Source: Nitrosomonas sp.
GTDB lineage: Bacteria; Pseudomonadota; Gammaproteobacteria; Burkholderiales; Nitrosomonadaceae
Reading direction: 5' to 3'
NCBI RefSeq assembly: GCF_019752095.1
Contig: NZ_JAIEMO010000003.1
Span: 248,001-312,000 of the forward strand
DNA: 64,000 bases
A model generated the notes under the pieces. It was given only the letters and a program-made list of their open reading frames with translations. It had not been told where the DNA came from and did no database searches. Both the position numbers and the translations under genes were made by a program. Numbering within the stretch: position 1 is the first letter of the stretch; each line of letters starts with the position of its first letter. Below are positions 52,712-60,452 of this stretch, one piece after another.

Positions 52712-52977
52712 AATATTATCTACTATCAATATTAACCAGGTGCGGTGAGTTTGAATTTTACAAAGATGTATCGATTAAAGTCGAGTCAGACGATGATGTT
52801 AGTAAAGCAGCGAGAAAAGTTGTATGTGATTGGTATGATGATGGTGATCCAGGTGGACGTGACGGACCAGATGCCGACGGAGTGTATTGGTATGATAATG
52901 GGAATGATGTCCGTTGCGACAGGATAACGGAAATATCAAAATCCGAGTACGAAATATTTCAAAAATATTCTATTTAA
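52708..52977 (+). CDS. Small acidic phage protein, 89 aa
   Basis: An Asp-rich product (VESDDDVSKAARKVVCDWYD, then DGDPGGRDGPDADGVYWYD) starts within the end of the preceding gene (ATGA overlap), so it is translationally coupled. The Asp/Gly loop may bind metal. I do not recognise the family. Confidence 0.52.
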   Translation: MKYYLLSILTRCGEFEFYKDVSIKVESDDDVSKAARKVVCDWYDDGDPGGRDGPDADGVYWYDNGNDVRCDRITEISKSEYEIFQKYSI

Positions 52978-52990
52978 CTTGTTGTTTCTA

Positions 52991-53018
52991 TTGCTTTTAT
53001 TGTAATTCTCTGTATAAT
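52991..53018 (+). promoter_or_regulatory. Promoter of the LPD29-like gene
   Basis: TTGCTT (52991-52996), 16-bp spacer and a perfect TATAAT (53013-53018). It gives a leader of about 60 nt containing the hairpin at 53049-53065. Confidence 0.6.
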
Positions 53019-53048
53019 GAACATATCAACTAATTAAACAGATAACCG

Positions 53049-53065
53049 GCCAGGAGGATCCTGGC
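53049..53065 (+). promoter_or_regulatory. Leader hairpin upstream of LPD29-like gene
   Basis: GCCAGG-AGGAT-CCTGGC is a perfect 6-bp stem with a 5-nt loop, ending 7 nt before the AGGAG ribosome-binding site of the start at 53084. Confidence 0.65.
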
Positions 53066-53083
53066 AGCTAACAGGAGAAAACG

Positions 53084-53512
53084 ATGGAAAAAAAATTGTC
53101 ACCACACGCAGCAGCAGCCCAAGCAATCCGCTCAGAGCTCAAAAAATTAGGCGTCAAAGCCAAAGTAACCAGCGAACGATTCTCAATGGGTAACGCAGTA
53201 ACCGTATATCTGGAAGATATCAATCCGGCTATGATGGAAGCAATAAAAGAAATCACCAGTAAGTACCAGTTTGGGACATTCAGGGCAATGGAAGATTATT
53301 ACGATATGAACAACATAATCCAAGGGCTCCCGCAGGTGAAATATGTCCATATCAGCAATCGTCCATCGGCGGCAATGAAGGATAAGATTTCCCAGGCATT
53401 ACTTGCAACAAAGTACCCAGGGTTTGAAAAAGCAGGACCTTTCGATGCAAGCGAATTAGTTCACAACTATTTTCGCAATGCACAATTCTGGAAAGAACAC
53501 CTAGCAGCCTAA
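53084..53512 (+). CDS. LPD29-like polyvalent-protein-associated domain protein
   Basis: The 142-residue protein starts SPHAAAAQAIRSELKKLGVK and contains the KVTSERFSMGNAVTVYL pattern of the LPD29 domain, found in phage and plasmid polyvalent proteins, with a long C-terminal helical part. The domain is thought to work in establishment of mobile DNA in the host, but no biochemical activity is known. It has its own promoter and leader hairpin. Confidence 0.65.
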   Translation: MEKKLSPHAAAAQAIRSELKKLGVKAKVTSERFSMGNAVTVYLEDINPAMMEAIKEITSKYQFGTFRAMEDYYDMNNIIQGLPQVKYVHISNRPSAAMKDKISQALLATKYPGFEKAGPFDASELVHNYFRNAQFWKEHLAA

Positions 53513-53528
53513 TTCAATCGTAGAACGG

Positions 53529-53545
53529 GCCGGGACGCACCCGGC
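53529..53545 (+). promoter_or_regulatory. Leader hairpin upstream of sliding-clamp-like gene
   Basis: GCCGGG-ACGCA-CCCGGC is a perfect 6-bp stem with 5-nt loop, ending 6 nt before the AGGAG of the start at 53564. Its ACGCA loop recalls the CGCAA loop upstream of the ArdC-like gene. Confidence 0.65.
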
Positions 53546-53563
53546 ATTTATAGGAGAATCACA

Positions 53564-54184
53564 ATGAGAGTAAGCCCAAAAACCATCCAAGCATTAACCC
53601 TTTTCGTTCCTAAGAAAGATGTCCGACCATACCTTCTAAACATAAATTTCGAGCTGCAATTGGAAAGAACGATACTCACGGCCACTAATGGCCACGTTCT
53701 ATTGTCAATATGCATCGATGAGCCGAATGAGAAGGAAGATACTTTCAAGATCCCGCCTGGTTCATTTCCCAAATCGGAAATTGATTATGAAGTAACGCGC
53801 GGTGAGGATGGAAAAGTTTATGTGACCAATGGCCTGATGAAAGCGGAGGTGCCACAGGATGAATATAGATATCCAGATTTTCGCCGAGTTATTCCATCAA
53901 AGCCAGCTGACGAAATTAAGCATAAAAGCTACGATCCTGAATATTTGATGTTATTCAAAAAGGCTTCCAAGCTTTTAGGCGGTTCTCAATATCCGGTTAT
54001 CCATCCGAATGATATTGTGGATATCGGTTTGGCCATTGTTGTAGGCGTTCAAATGCCGCTTAGAATGACGAATGACAAAGGGGTTAATGTTTATACCAAT
54101 AATGTTTCACCGGCATGGCTGGAAGTGCCTCAAAAGCAACCGGCTAAAGTCGTTGAGAATGTTGAGCATAAAGAAGCGGCATAG
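53564..54184 (+). CDS. Two-domain DNA sliding clamp (beta-like)
   Basis: The 206-residue protein aligns with the middle and C-terminal domains of bacterial DnaN: VRPYLLN matches VRYYLNG, TATNGHVLL matches VATDGHRLA, YPDFRRVIP matches FPDYRRVLP, and VQMPLRM matches the terminal VMPMRL. Bacterial clamps have three domains and about 366 residues, so this is a clamp reduced to roughly two. A ring would then need three subunits, as in PCNA, or pairing with the host clamp. It has its own hairpin leader and is followed by a strong terminator. A role in phage DNA replication or in diverting host polymerase is inferred. Confidence 0.78.
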   Translation: MRVSPKTIQALTLFVPKKDVRPYLLNINFELQLERTILTATNGHVLLSICIDEPNEKEDTFKIPPGSFPKSEIDYEVTRGEDGKVYVTNGLMKAEVPQDEYRYPDFRRVIPSKPADEIKHKSYDPEYLMLFKKASKLLGGSQYPVIHPNDIVDIGLAIVVGVQMPLRMTNDKGVNVYTNNVSPAWLEVPQKQPAKVVENVEHKEAA

Positions 54185-54204
54185 CGCAATAACCATCACA
54201 TCAC

Positions 54205-54227
54205 AGGGGCGAAAGCCCCTTTTATTT
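54205..54227 (+). terminator. Rho-independent terminator after the clamp gene
   Basis: Stem AGGGGC/GCCCCT (54205-54210 with 54215-54220) with a GAAA tetraloop is followed by TTTATTT. It directly follows the clamp-like gene. Confidence 0.85.
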
Positions 54228-54241
54228 CAAGGATGAAGCAA

Positions 54242-54412
54242 ATGGATGAAAAGGAAGATCCACCGCCACCGCAGGAAGAGAAAAAATCTTATCTCCATGT
54301 CGAGTGCAAACCAGCTGAAAAGGGCAAGTATATTCAGGCCGCGCGCCGGAAGAATTTGAAGTTGAATGCCTGGATTCTTGAGACTTTGAATGCAGCAATT
54401 AAAAGTGATTAA
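54242..54412 (+). CDS. Small RHH-like protein, 56 aa
   Basis: The frame from ATG 54242 has AAGG about 8 nt upstream; an in-frame ATG at 54233 is the alternative. After an acidic, proline-rich start (KEDPPPPQEEKK) it shows the strand-helix-helix pattern of small ribbon-helix-helix proteins (SYLHVECKP, KGKYIQAARRKNLKLNAWIL, ETLNAAIK). It could be a transcription regulator or an orphan antitoxin. It lies just beyond the terminator, so read-through or a weak promoter must express it. Confidence 0.55.
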   Translation: MDEKEDPPPPQEEKKSYLHVECKPAEKGKYIQAARRKNLKLNAWILETLNAAIKSD

Positions 54413-54434
54413 TTTACCGCCCAAGGAAAAAATA

Positions 54435-54671
54435 ATGAAATATTCTTTTGCTGTTATCTCAACCGTTTTAATCGTTGGATTATTTGACCTCATTGACGTC
54501 GAATTCACCAAGGTTGAATGTAAACCAGATTACACCATAACGGAATGCTTCAGAGAATATAGGATTGCCTATTATGACTATAAGATCCGTTCTTACCGCT
54601 CCAAATATTGGAATCTGGTTGATCAAAAGCACAAGAAAAAAGATTATTGGGAAGGTTCGGTAATGAGATAA
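54435..54671 (+). CDS. Small secreted or anchored protein, 78 aa
   Basis: The frame starts at ATG 54435 with AAGGA 7 nt upstream. Residues 1-20 (MKYSFAVISTVLIVGLFDLI) form a signal or membrane anchor. The rest is Tyr/Lys/Arg-rich with two Cys (ECKPDYTITECF), likely periplasmic. Superinfection exclusion is one idea, unsupported. No family is recognised. Confidence 0.5.
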   Translation: MKYSFAVISTVLIVGLFDLIDVEFTKVECKPDYTITECFREYRIAYYDYKIRSYRSKYWNLVDQKHKKKDYWEGSVMR

Positions 54672-54697
54672 TTACGCATGTATATCATAAACTTATA

Positions 54698-54726
54698 TTG
54701 ACTATATAACTATATTGTTATATGAT
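54698..54726 (+). promoter_or_regulatory. Promoter of hicAB
   Basis: TTGACT (54698-54703), 17-bp spacer, TATGAT (54721-54726). Transcription would start about 3 nt before the hicA ATG, leaving almost no leader. Confidence 0.65.
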
Positions 54727-54735
54727 ATACTTACT

Positions 54736-54921
54736 ATGAACGGTAAACATATTATTAAGAAATTGCAGGCAGAGGGATGGAAGCTTAGTCACATCAATGG
54801 CAGTCATCACATGATGGAGAAAGGTGGGTACATAGTACCAGTTCCGGTTCACGGCACTAAGGACGTTCCCATTGGAACATTATTATCAATCCAAAGATTA
54901 TCGGGGGTTAAATTAAAATGA
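54736..54921 (+). CDS. hicA: HicA mRNA interferase toxin
   Basis: The 61-residue protein has the HicA double-stranded-RNA-binding-like fold: GKHIIKKLQAEGWKLSHING, SHHMMEKGG with the catalytic His at position 24 (GSHH), then VPVPVHGTKDVPIGTLLSIQ. It cleaves mRNA when not bound by HicB. I use ATG 54736; an upstream TTG lies inside the -10 hexamer. No Shine-Dalgarno is present and the leader would be about 3 nt, so initiation should be weak. hicB overlaps the stop by 4 bp. Confidence 0.9.
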   Translation: MNGKHIIKKLQAEGWKLSHINGSHHMMEKGGYIVPVPVHGTKDVPIGTLLSIQRLSGVKLK

Positions 54922-55334
54922 ATACACTTTATCCGGCAATATTTGAACCTCAAGAACCATCGGGATTTCATGTGCAGTTTGTGGATATGGAAAACGTATT
55001 TACTTGTGGCGAAACAATCGAAGAATGCTTATTTAACGCTGCGGAAGTTTTAACAGGAATGATGGAATGTTTTCTTGAAAATGGAACGGACATCCCCCGC
55101 CCCTCCGAAAACGTTGAAGGAGCCTATTACATCGCTCCGGAAGTCAAAGTTCAGTCTGCCCTTTTGGTGCGATGGGCAAGGGGTGATAGGTCATTAGCTG
55201 ATATTGCCCGTGCTATCGATTCATCCTGGCCGGTTGCTCAGCGCTTAGAAAACCCCCATCACTGGCCTACCTTAAAGCAGCTTGATAAAGCCGCAGCTGC
55301 ATTAGGTAAAAAGCTGGTTTTGTCTTTGGAGTAA
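54918..55334 (+). CDS. hicB: HicB antitoxin
   Basis: The 138-residue antitoxin has an N-terminal partial RNase-H-like domain (LYPAIFEPQEPSGFHVQFVD through ECLFNAAEVLTGMM) that occludes HicA, and a C-terminal helix-turn-helix (LADIARAIDSSWPVAQRLEN) that represses the operon. It starts within the end of hicA (ATGA). The pair would stabilise the prophage or act as an abortive defence against other phages. Confidence 0.92.
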   Translation: MNTLYPAIFEPQEPSGFHVQFVDMENVFTCGETIEECLFNAAEVLTGMMECFLENGTDIPRPSENVEGAYYIAPEVKVQSALLVRWARGDRSLADIARAIDSSWPVAQRLENPHHWPTLKQLDKAAAALGKKLVLSLE

Positions 55335-55388
55335 GTGATTTGAGAAATTGGTAGATTTGCTCAAAGAATTTGAAAGACAGGACAAAAA

Positions 55389-55640
55389 ATGAAAGAAGTA
55401 TCCGAAAGAATGAATTTGAAATTCGGTGAGGTAGAAGGCGCGTATGTTATTTTCAGCGTAAGAAACATAAATGAGGGTATGAGGGTTTCGTTTTACAACT
55501 TAACTCAAATTTACTCAAAATTTAACCTTTATGAAGAAGGCAGCACAGATTATCGCAAAGCAGCGCAAATTCTGCATGATTTTTGTTTAACTGCTAATGA
55601 GGATACAGGTTACACGGTATCAGTTTGGTTTGATAATTAG
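55389..55640 (+). CDS. Small hypothetical protein, 83 aa
   Basis: The product (MKEVSERMNLKFGEVEGAYV onward) mixes strands and a helix (YRKAAQILHDFCLTANED) and has AGGA 8 nt upstream of the ATG. It is the last gene of the plus-strand cassette and is followed by a bidirectional terminator. Family unknown. Confidence 0.55.
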   Translation: MKEVSERMNLKFGEVEGAYVIFSVRNINEGMRVSFYNLTQIYSKFNLYEEGSTDYRKAAQILHDFCLTANEDTGYTVSVWFDN

Positions 55641-55668
55641 TTAAACTAAATGCAAGTACAAATTATTA

Positions 55669-55689
55669 AAGGGCGCACTCAGCGCCCTT
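55669..55689. terminator. Bidirectional terminator between convergent units
   Basis: Perfect stem AAGGGCGC/GCGCCCTT (55669-55676 with 55682-55689), 5-nt loop, with A-rich DNA on the left and CCGTTTTA on the right. It separates the plus-strand cassette from the late scaffold gene end. Confidence 0.85.
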
Positions 55690-55713
55690 CCGTTTTATAT
55701 TACACTCAGATTA

Positions 55714-56538
55714 TCAAGCCGCTTTAGGTTGTGGCTTCATCCCGCCAACAGTAGTACCCGCAGACCGCGCCATTTGATCAGCACGTTTAGGATCTTGTGA
55801 GTGAACCTCTGCCTGTTTGGTCAAGTTCCACCCGGTAGCACTCCATGGGTTTTCGCCACCTAAGTTACCTCCACCCTCAGAACCAAATGAATTACCCGAT
55901 TGACTACCTGGCCACCAGTATCGTTTTTTTTGTTGCATCTCGGTCAACCATACGGTTGGATCTAGGCCAGGTGTAACGCCAACCTGATCCTTTGTTACTA
56001 CCCGGCCATCTTCGGTAAGGTCCATCATGGCGTCGGCATACATCAAAACATCATCATAAGCTTCCGGCATCATTTTTGACGCGATTGCAGCCTCTCGAAC
56101 CTTGTCATGTATTGTTCTACGTTTTTCTCGGGCAGAGAAATCATTCACCTGAGTTTGTGCGGCTTCGAGCTGAGTTTTTAACTGATCCCGTTCTCTTTCT
56201 ACCGGCGCCAGCTTCGTGCGTAATCGCCCTTCCACCATTTCATTGATTCTGGTTTCATCGATCTTTCCGGATGCTGCCGCTTCCAGCTCTGATACTCGAT
56301 CGAGCTGGGATAGAATGTCAACCGGATCCTTATCACCCAGCACAGCATATTTGTCTTTCGTGGCTTTATGATCCTTGCGCTCCTTCGCCAATGACGTGGT
56401 TAAGACGTCAAGATCAGTCTGTGTTTTCATACCCTCCACACCGGTAAGCAGATACGATCCGTCCGATTGCTGGGTGTACAGCGAATGAAAATGTTCTTCT
56501 AGCCCGTCAAGATTTGGTATTTTGATTTTCAGTGCCAT
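55714..56538 (-). CDS. Capsid scaffolding protein
   Basis: The 274-residue protein has the scaffold layout: N-terminal IPNLDGLEEHFHSLYTQQSD, a long charged coiled coil (LSQLDRVSELEAAASGKIDE, then LKTQLEAAQTQVNDFSA), and a Gly/Asn-rich C-terminus. It guides coat assembly and leaves the prohead. In most phages the major capsid gene follows at once; here a 6-kb plus-strand block intervenes. Confidence 0.78.
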   Translation of the reverse strand: MALKIKIPNLDGLEEHFHSLYTQQSDGSYLLTGVEGMKTQTDLDVLTTSLAKERKDHKATKDKYAVLGDKDPVDILSQLDRVSELEAAASGKIDETRINEMVEGRLRTKLAPVERERDQLKTQLEAAQTQVNDFSAREKRRTIHDKVREAAIASKMMPEAYDDVLMYADAMMDLTEDGRVVTKDQVGVTPGLDPTVWLTEMQQKKRYWWPGSQSGNSFGSEGGGNLGGENPWSATGWNLTKQAEVHSQDPKRADQMARSAGTTVGGMKPQPKAA

Positions 56539-56550
56539 TTGCGTCGTCTC

Positions 56551-57750
56551 CTAGTTTAAAAATTTACTAACATCCAATCCCGCGCGCTCGAAAGCTGCCG
56601 CGTCCCGCTGCGCGATTTCTTTAAGCGTGAGAGTTGTTCCGTCCACATCGATAAATCTGTCAAGCGTCAGATTTCCTTTGCTGAATAATTCGGCTCTTGT
56701 TTTCCCCAAGGTATCCAATTGGAAATCCGCTGACTGCGTTTTAAGCCAGTCGTTGTAATTCAATTTGGCCGGTACCGGGCCCACCAATTCACGGATTCTT
56801 TTCCTTGCCCATTCGTCATAATCGCCTTTGGTACCATAAGGCAAATCATCACGTTTTTTGATTGATCCAAGATCATTCTTCTCGGCATATTCCTTGACCA
56901 GCAATCTTTCAGTAACCGGCTTGGCTGGCCGCACACCGATATCCTGGTTGATATACATCACACGAGCTGACCGGCAACCGATGTGAATTGGAGGATATGG
57001 TCCCTCCCCTGGCTTGAATGTCTGGCCGTCCAATCCCTTGCATTGCATCGTGGTTCTGCCATCGAGCATGGCCACATACTCTTCAAGTTCGATTATCTCC
57101 GCATTCATCAAACCGACTTCGCGCCGGGCATTCCCGTTAATATGTTGAATAGCCGTGCGCACCATCATATTCACTGAATCTCGGGTAAGCCGCGTAATAC
57201 CGTCTGTGCCTTTGGCTTTAACCGTCCCGAATACTTGGCGCGCTATTTCTTTTGTGTCAGTGCCTGTAGTTAATCCTGTGCCGATTATTTTATTAATCCG
57301 AGTAATATCTTTATCCGCATAATCCTTGACCCAATCCTTCAGCAGCTTGCCCTCATATGGCCTTGAGGTAACGATCGATTTCAACGTTTCCGGGCTCGGT
57401 ACAACCGTATCAATAATGACCGGCGATATGCTCGTGATTAAAAGGGTGTAGAACTTTGATTCCTGTTCCACAAATGAAAGCGCTTCCTCAGAGAGCAATG
57501 TGCCGGCTGAACTCCAGGCATCAGATCTGATTTCCTTGATAACTTTCTGCAGCCTGGTCAATCGCTCCCAATCTGAACTTGTTACCACTCGTGAAGAGTC
57601 CCCGTATTTGTTGAGTAATTTTCCGGCGATTTCGTCCTCAGTCTGATCAAGCAATTCGTTGATCTTGTTTCTGATGCCAGCCGCATAGCGCAGAACGTAG
57701 GTTTGATGGCGCAGCGCCGCATCGTACATTTGCTGATTAGCGGTCTCCAT
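56551..57750 (-). CDS. Minor head protein (Mu gpF / SPP1 gp7-like)
   Basis: The 399-residue protein has the phage Mu F-like domain near residues 150-270: RLTRDSVNMMVRTAIQHING, then AMLDGRTTMQCKGLDGQTFK and PPIHIGCRSARV, which recalls the Cys-containing metal knuckle of this family. It overlaps the portal gene by 14 bp. Such proteins are carried in the prohead and may be injected with DNA. The C-terminal third is not a recognised toxin. Confidence 0.82.
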   Translation of the reverse strand: METANQQMYDAALRHQTYVLRYAAGIRNKINELLDQTEDEIAGKLLNKYGDSSRVVTSSDWERLTRLQKVIKEIRSDAWSSAGTLLSEEALSFVEQESKFYTLLITSISPVIIDTVVPSPETLKSIVTSRPYEGKLLKDWVKDYADKDITRINKIIGTGLTTGTDTKEIARQVFGTVKAKGTDGITRLTRDSVNMMVRTAIQHINGNARREVGLMNAEIIELEEYVAMLDGRTTMQCKGLDGQTFKPGEGPYPPIHIGCRSARVMYINQDIGVRPAKPVTERLLVKEYAEKNDLGSIKKRDDLPYGTKGDYDEWARKRIRELVGPVPAKLNYNDWLKTQSADFQLDTLGKTRAELFSKGNLTLDRFIDVDGTTLTLKEIAQRDAAAFERAGLDVSKFLN

Positions 57751-59143
57751 CGGTTCCCGTTCTCATTGGCACATCATCTTCCCCAGCAATTGCGGTAATC
57801 TCTTCATCAATGGTTTTGTCCGTCAATCCACCTTCTCTCATTCGCTCATGAATGGTTTCTTGTGAAATTGGCGCCCCCATGGTTTTCGCTGTCATCATGT
57901 CGATGACATCCTTGGCAGTAATGGATACGTCCCCGAATTCAGTAAACGGTGTCACGATTACTTCATCCGGATTCAGGCTCATCCACTCAGCCATCATTTT
58001 GAGGATGGTTTCCAATGCTGCGCATGATGTTTTGGCAATCTGGGTAATGCTTGCAGTTTGAGAATCCTTGCGCGCTATCAATGCTTCGCCACTCTCGGAT
58101 GATTTCTTATCCAGCAACTTGAGCGCGATTTCCTCGGCTCTTTTGTAGTCGTTTTCCAGCGCTAACCTTTCTTCTGTCAACCCCTGGGAATTCACGCCGA
58201 TGAATTTGGCATCGCCGCCTATGCTGACATCCAGCACTGCACCGGCTCCAGTTCTGACGGCTTCGTTCTCGTTTTCAATAGTTCTCATATGACCGATACG
58301 AACCAGGGTATCTTGCGATTGCATGTATAAGTGATAGCGATAATTGGCTTCTGATCGATAGATCCCCAAAACCTCATTAACCAGGCCTATAAATGGCGGA
58401 AGATCGGGTTTAGTCAATGAATCCTTGGTGTTGATAAAAACGAAGGGGATTTTTTCCAGCGACTTTCCGATCAACTGGACTGGCCTTAATTGTGTGGAAT
58501 CAAATATGTCTTCAAATACGCCGGTTTGATAAACGGATTTGCCCGATTCATTAACGGACAATATGCATACCCGAAACATTTCCTTGGTAGTCCACTGAAG
58601 TTCTGAATCAAGTGTGGTTTGGGGCTCATATAACACAACCATTTTAAGATTGGCCACCGTTCCGGATTCCAGAATCCCCTCATCCCAATTCGTAACAGAC
58701 TCAGCGTTGAACAAGGAAATGTAAGGCAAATCCGTGTTTTCATCGACATCAAGCAATAACCCCAGACGTCCGGGGATAAGCTGCTCTTCATTGATTCTGC
58801 GTAAAAGTCCGTAAACGGTTTCACCCTGACGTGTAATTTTCTGCAGTATGGGCTCCATTTTCTTGGGAACCTGAATCACCGGATCTTCCTTGTGCATTAC
58901 GCCGAGCGTATTTTCAACAGCTTGTTTGAAAAGGTCAGGGAATCTCGCACCCTCGATATACTTTTCATAAGAAGCTCGGCCTTTGTCGCCTTTTCCCATC
59001 CCATCCAGAACCTGTGCAACGGTTGGTTTGAGATAAATGCTTTCTTTTCCCTTCACAACCCGCTCACCCAAATAAAAATCCCGTGCCATCAAAATATCGG
59101 GTAGAGAATTGTCGTAATCCGGATGTGTGTTTTTTACGCTCAT
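57737..59143 (-). CDS. Portal protein (DUF4055 family)
   Basis: The 468-residue protein belongs to the DUF4055 portal family: DFYLGERVVKGKESIYLKPT, then LLRRINEEQLIPGRLGLLLD and IPFVFINTKDSLTKPDLPPF, and NEVLGIYRSEANYRYHLYMQ. It forms the dodecameric DNA channel and packaging motor dock. I choose ATG 59143 because it lies just after the large terminase stop; an upstream extension overlaps the terminase gene. No good Shine-Dalgarno sequence is seen. Confidence 0.85.
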   Translation of the reverse strand: MSVKNTHPDYDNSLPDILMARDFYLGERVVKGKESIYLKPTVAQVLDGMGKGDKGRASYEKYIEGARFPDLFKQAVENTLGVMHKEDPVIQVPKKMEPILQKITRQGETVYGLLRRINEEQLIPGRLGLLLDVDENTDLPYISLFNAESVTNWDEGILESGTVANLKMVVLYEPQTTLDSELQWTTKEMFRVCILSVNESGKSVYQTGVFEDIFDSTQLRPVQLIGKSLEKIPFVFINTKDSLTKPDLPPFIGLVNEVLGIYRSEANYRYHLYMQSQDTLVRIGHMRTIENENEAVRTGAGAVLDVSIGGDAKFIGVNSQGLTEERLALENDYKRAEEIALKLLDKKSSESGEALIARKDSQTASITQIAKTSCAALETILKMMAEWMSLNPDEVIVTPFTEFGDVSITAKDVIDMMTAKTMGAPISQETIHERMREGGLTDKTIDEEITAIAGEDDVPMRTGTDGDR

Positions 59144-59147
59144 GGTT

Positions 59148-60452
59148 TTAGGTCCCGTGTGTGGTTGCTTGTCTGATGATGTGAAGCACTGGCATTTCGT
59201 AGGCGATTGGATATCCAAATGCATCATTTCCGTGATCGAATCCGCCTTTCTTGTCCGGCTCGCCGTTATCGTCATATGCCTGTTTCTCAAGACAACTGGC
59301 AGTATCTGGGCATTCTTTCGCATTTACCCATACCTTTTGTTTTGAGAAAGCGACATTGACCGCATTCACCCGATCTTTAACGAACGGATTTGAAGCGTGC
59401 GCGCGAACCTCAAACCCTGCAGCAAGCAATAATTTGATATCGCTGGTTGCTGCTCCGGTGGTATTGCGGCTTGCCCCAGAAGCATCAGGATAGATGATGT
59501 GCCTGAAGTTAGAAGCTTTTGGCCACTTCTCGGCAATCACTCGAATCATTGCAGGCGTGTCGAAGATATCCTTTAATTCTGCGACGCAATGAAAGCCGTT
59601 AGATCGTTGAACGAAAATTCTAGCCGCCATTTTCTGCACGTTAAAATCCATGCCGATTATGAGAACTTCACCTCGCGGATTAATTATTTCGTTTGAATTG
59701 TTCGTGACGCGGTTGTAGTTACGATAGACGGTGCCGGATTTGAGATTGACGAATTGACCATCCACATATGCCAAAGCAAGTTCAAGTGTGTACGATTCAA
59801 TCATTGACGGTATGTAATCGTCAGGCAGATTGATTTCGTTTTCGTAGGTGCTGGCTTGAATTAAACAGTAATTGTTTGAGAGTTCAGGTTTTGCAATAAC
59901 ATCCTCGACAAAAAGCTTATGAGTTGCCAAAAAGCCTTCCGGTGTTGTAGTAACGTCGATGCCATTCCTCAATCCTCCAATCTTGAAACGCATCCGGGCA
60001 ATAACACGCTTCCATACCAACAAAGCTTTCATCAAGGGCAAGGTATCAAACTCATCTATCAAAGCATGGCCGATCTTAAAACCAATTATTTTTCCGGGGT
60101 CATCCATGGAACGGCATATTGAAGTCCCGTAATACCAGCGGCCAATAAAGAAATGAACCTCTTTATTCGATTGGTTTATCTGTACACGGAAACCAAAATT
60201 GTAAGCAACCTCTTCAATTGTAGGATAGAAAATATCCCTGATCATTGGGTAACTTGGAGCAAAGTACCCAGCATTAATCTGTGGGTGTTCTCTGAAATGT
60301 GAGCACATTGCCATCCCGCCCACGTATGTCTTGCCGCTTCCATACCCAGCGACAAAAGCCCGGAATTTGTGCGGCATGCGCAGAAATTGGCTTTGAGGTC
60401 TATTAGCCTTAAGATCAAGCTTTTCTTCAAGTGTCGCTAGGTTTGCGCCCAT
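59148..60452 (-). CDS. Terminase large subunit
   Basis: The 434-residue packaging motor has Walker A AGYGSGKT (35-42), Walker B ALIDEFD (130-136) and a nuclease domain with D269 (IIGMDFNV), D323 (YPDASG) and DHGNDAFGY near the end. It pumps DNA into the prohead and cuts concatemers. It overlaps the small terminase gene by 26 bp. The catalytic set is complete. Confidence 0.92.
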   Translation of the reverse strand: MGANLATLEEKLDLKANRPQSQFLRMPHKFRAFVAGYGSGKTYVGGMAMCSHFREHPQINAGYFAPSYPMIRDIFYPTIEEVAYNFGFRVQINQSNKEVHFFIGRWYYGTSICRSMDDPGKIIGFKIGHALIDEFDTLPLMKALLVWKRVIARMRFKIGGLRNGIDVTTTPEGFLATHKLFVEDVIAKPELSNNYCLIQASTYENEINLPDDYIPSMIESYTLELALAYVDGQFVNLKSGTVYRNYNRVTNNSNEIINPRGEVLIIGMDFNVQKMAARIFVQRSNGFHCVAELKDIFDTPAMIRVIAEKWPKASNFRHIIYPDASGASRNTTGAATSDIKLLLAAGFEVRAHASNPFVKDRVNAVNVAFSKQKVWVNAKECPDTASCLEKQAYDDNGEPDKKGGFDHGNDAFGYPIAYEMPVLHIIRQATTHGT

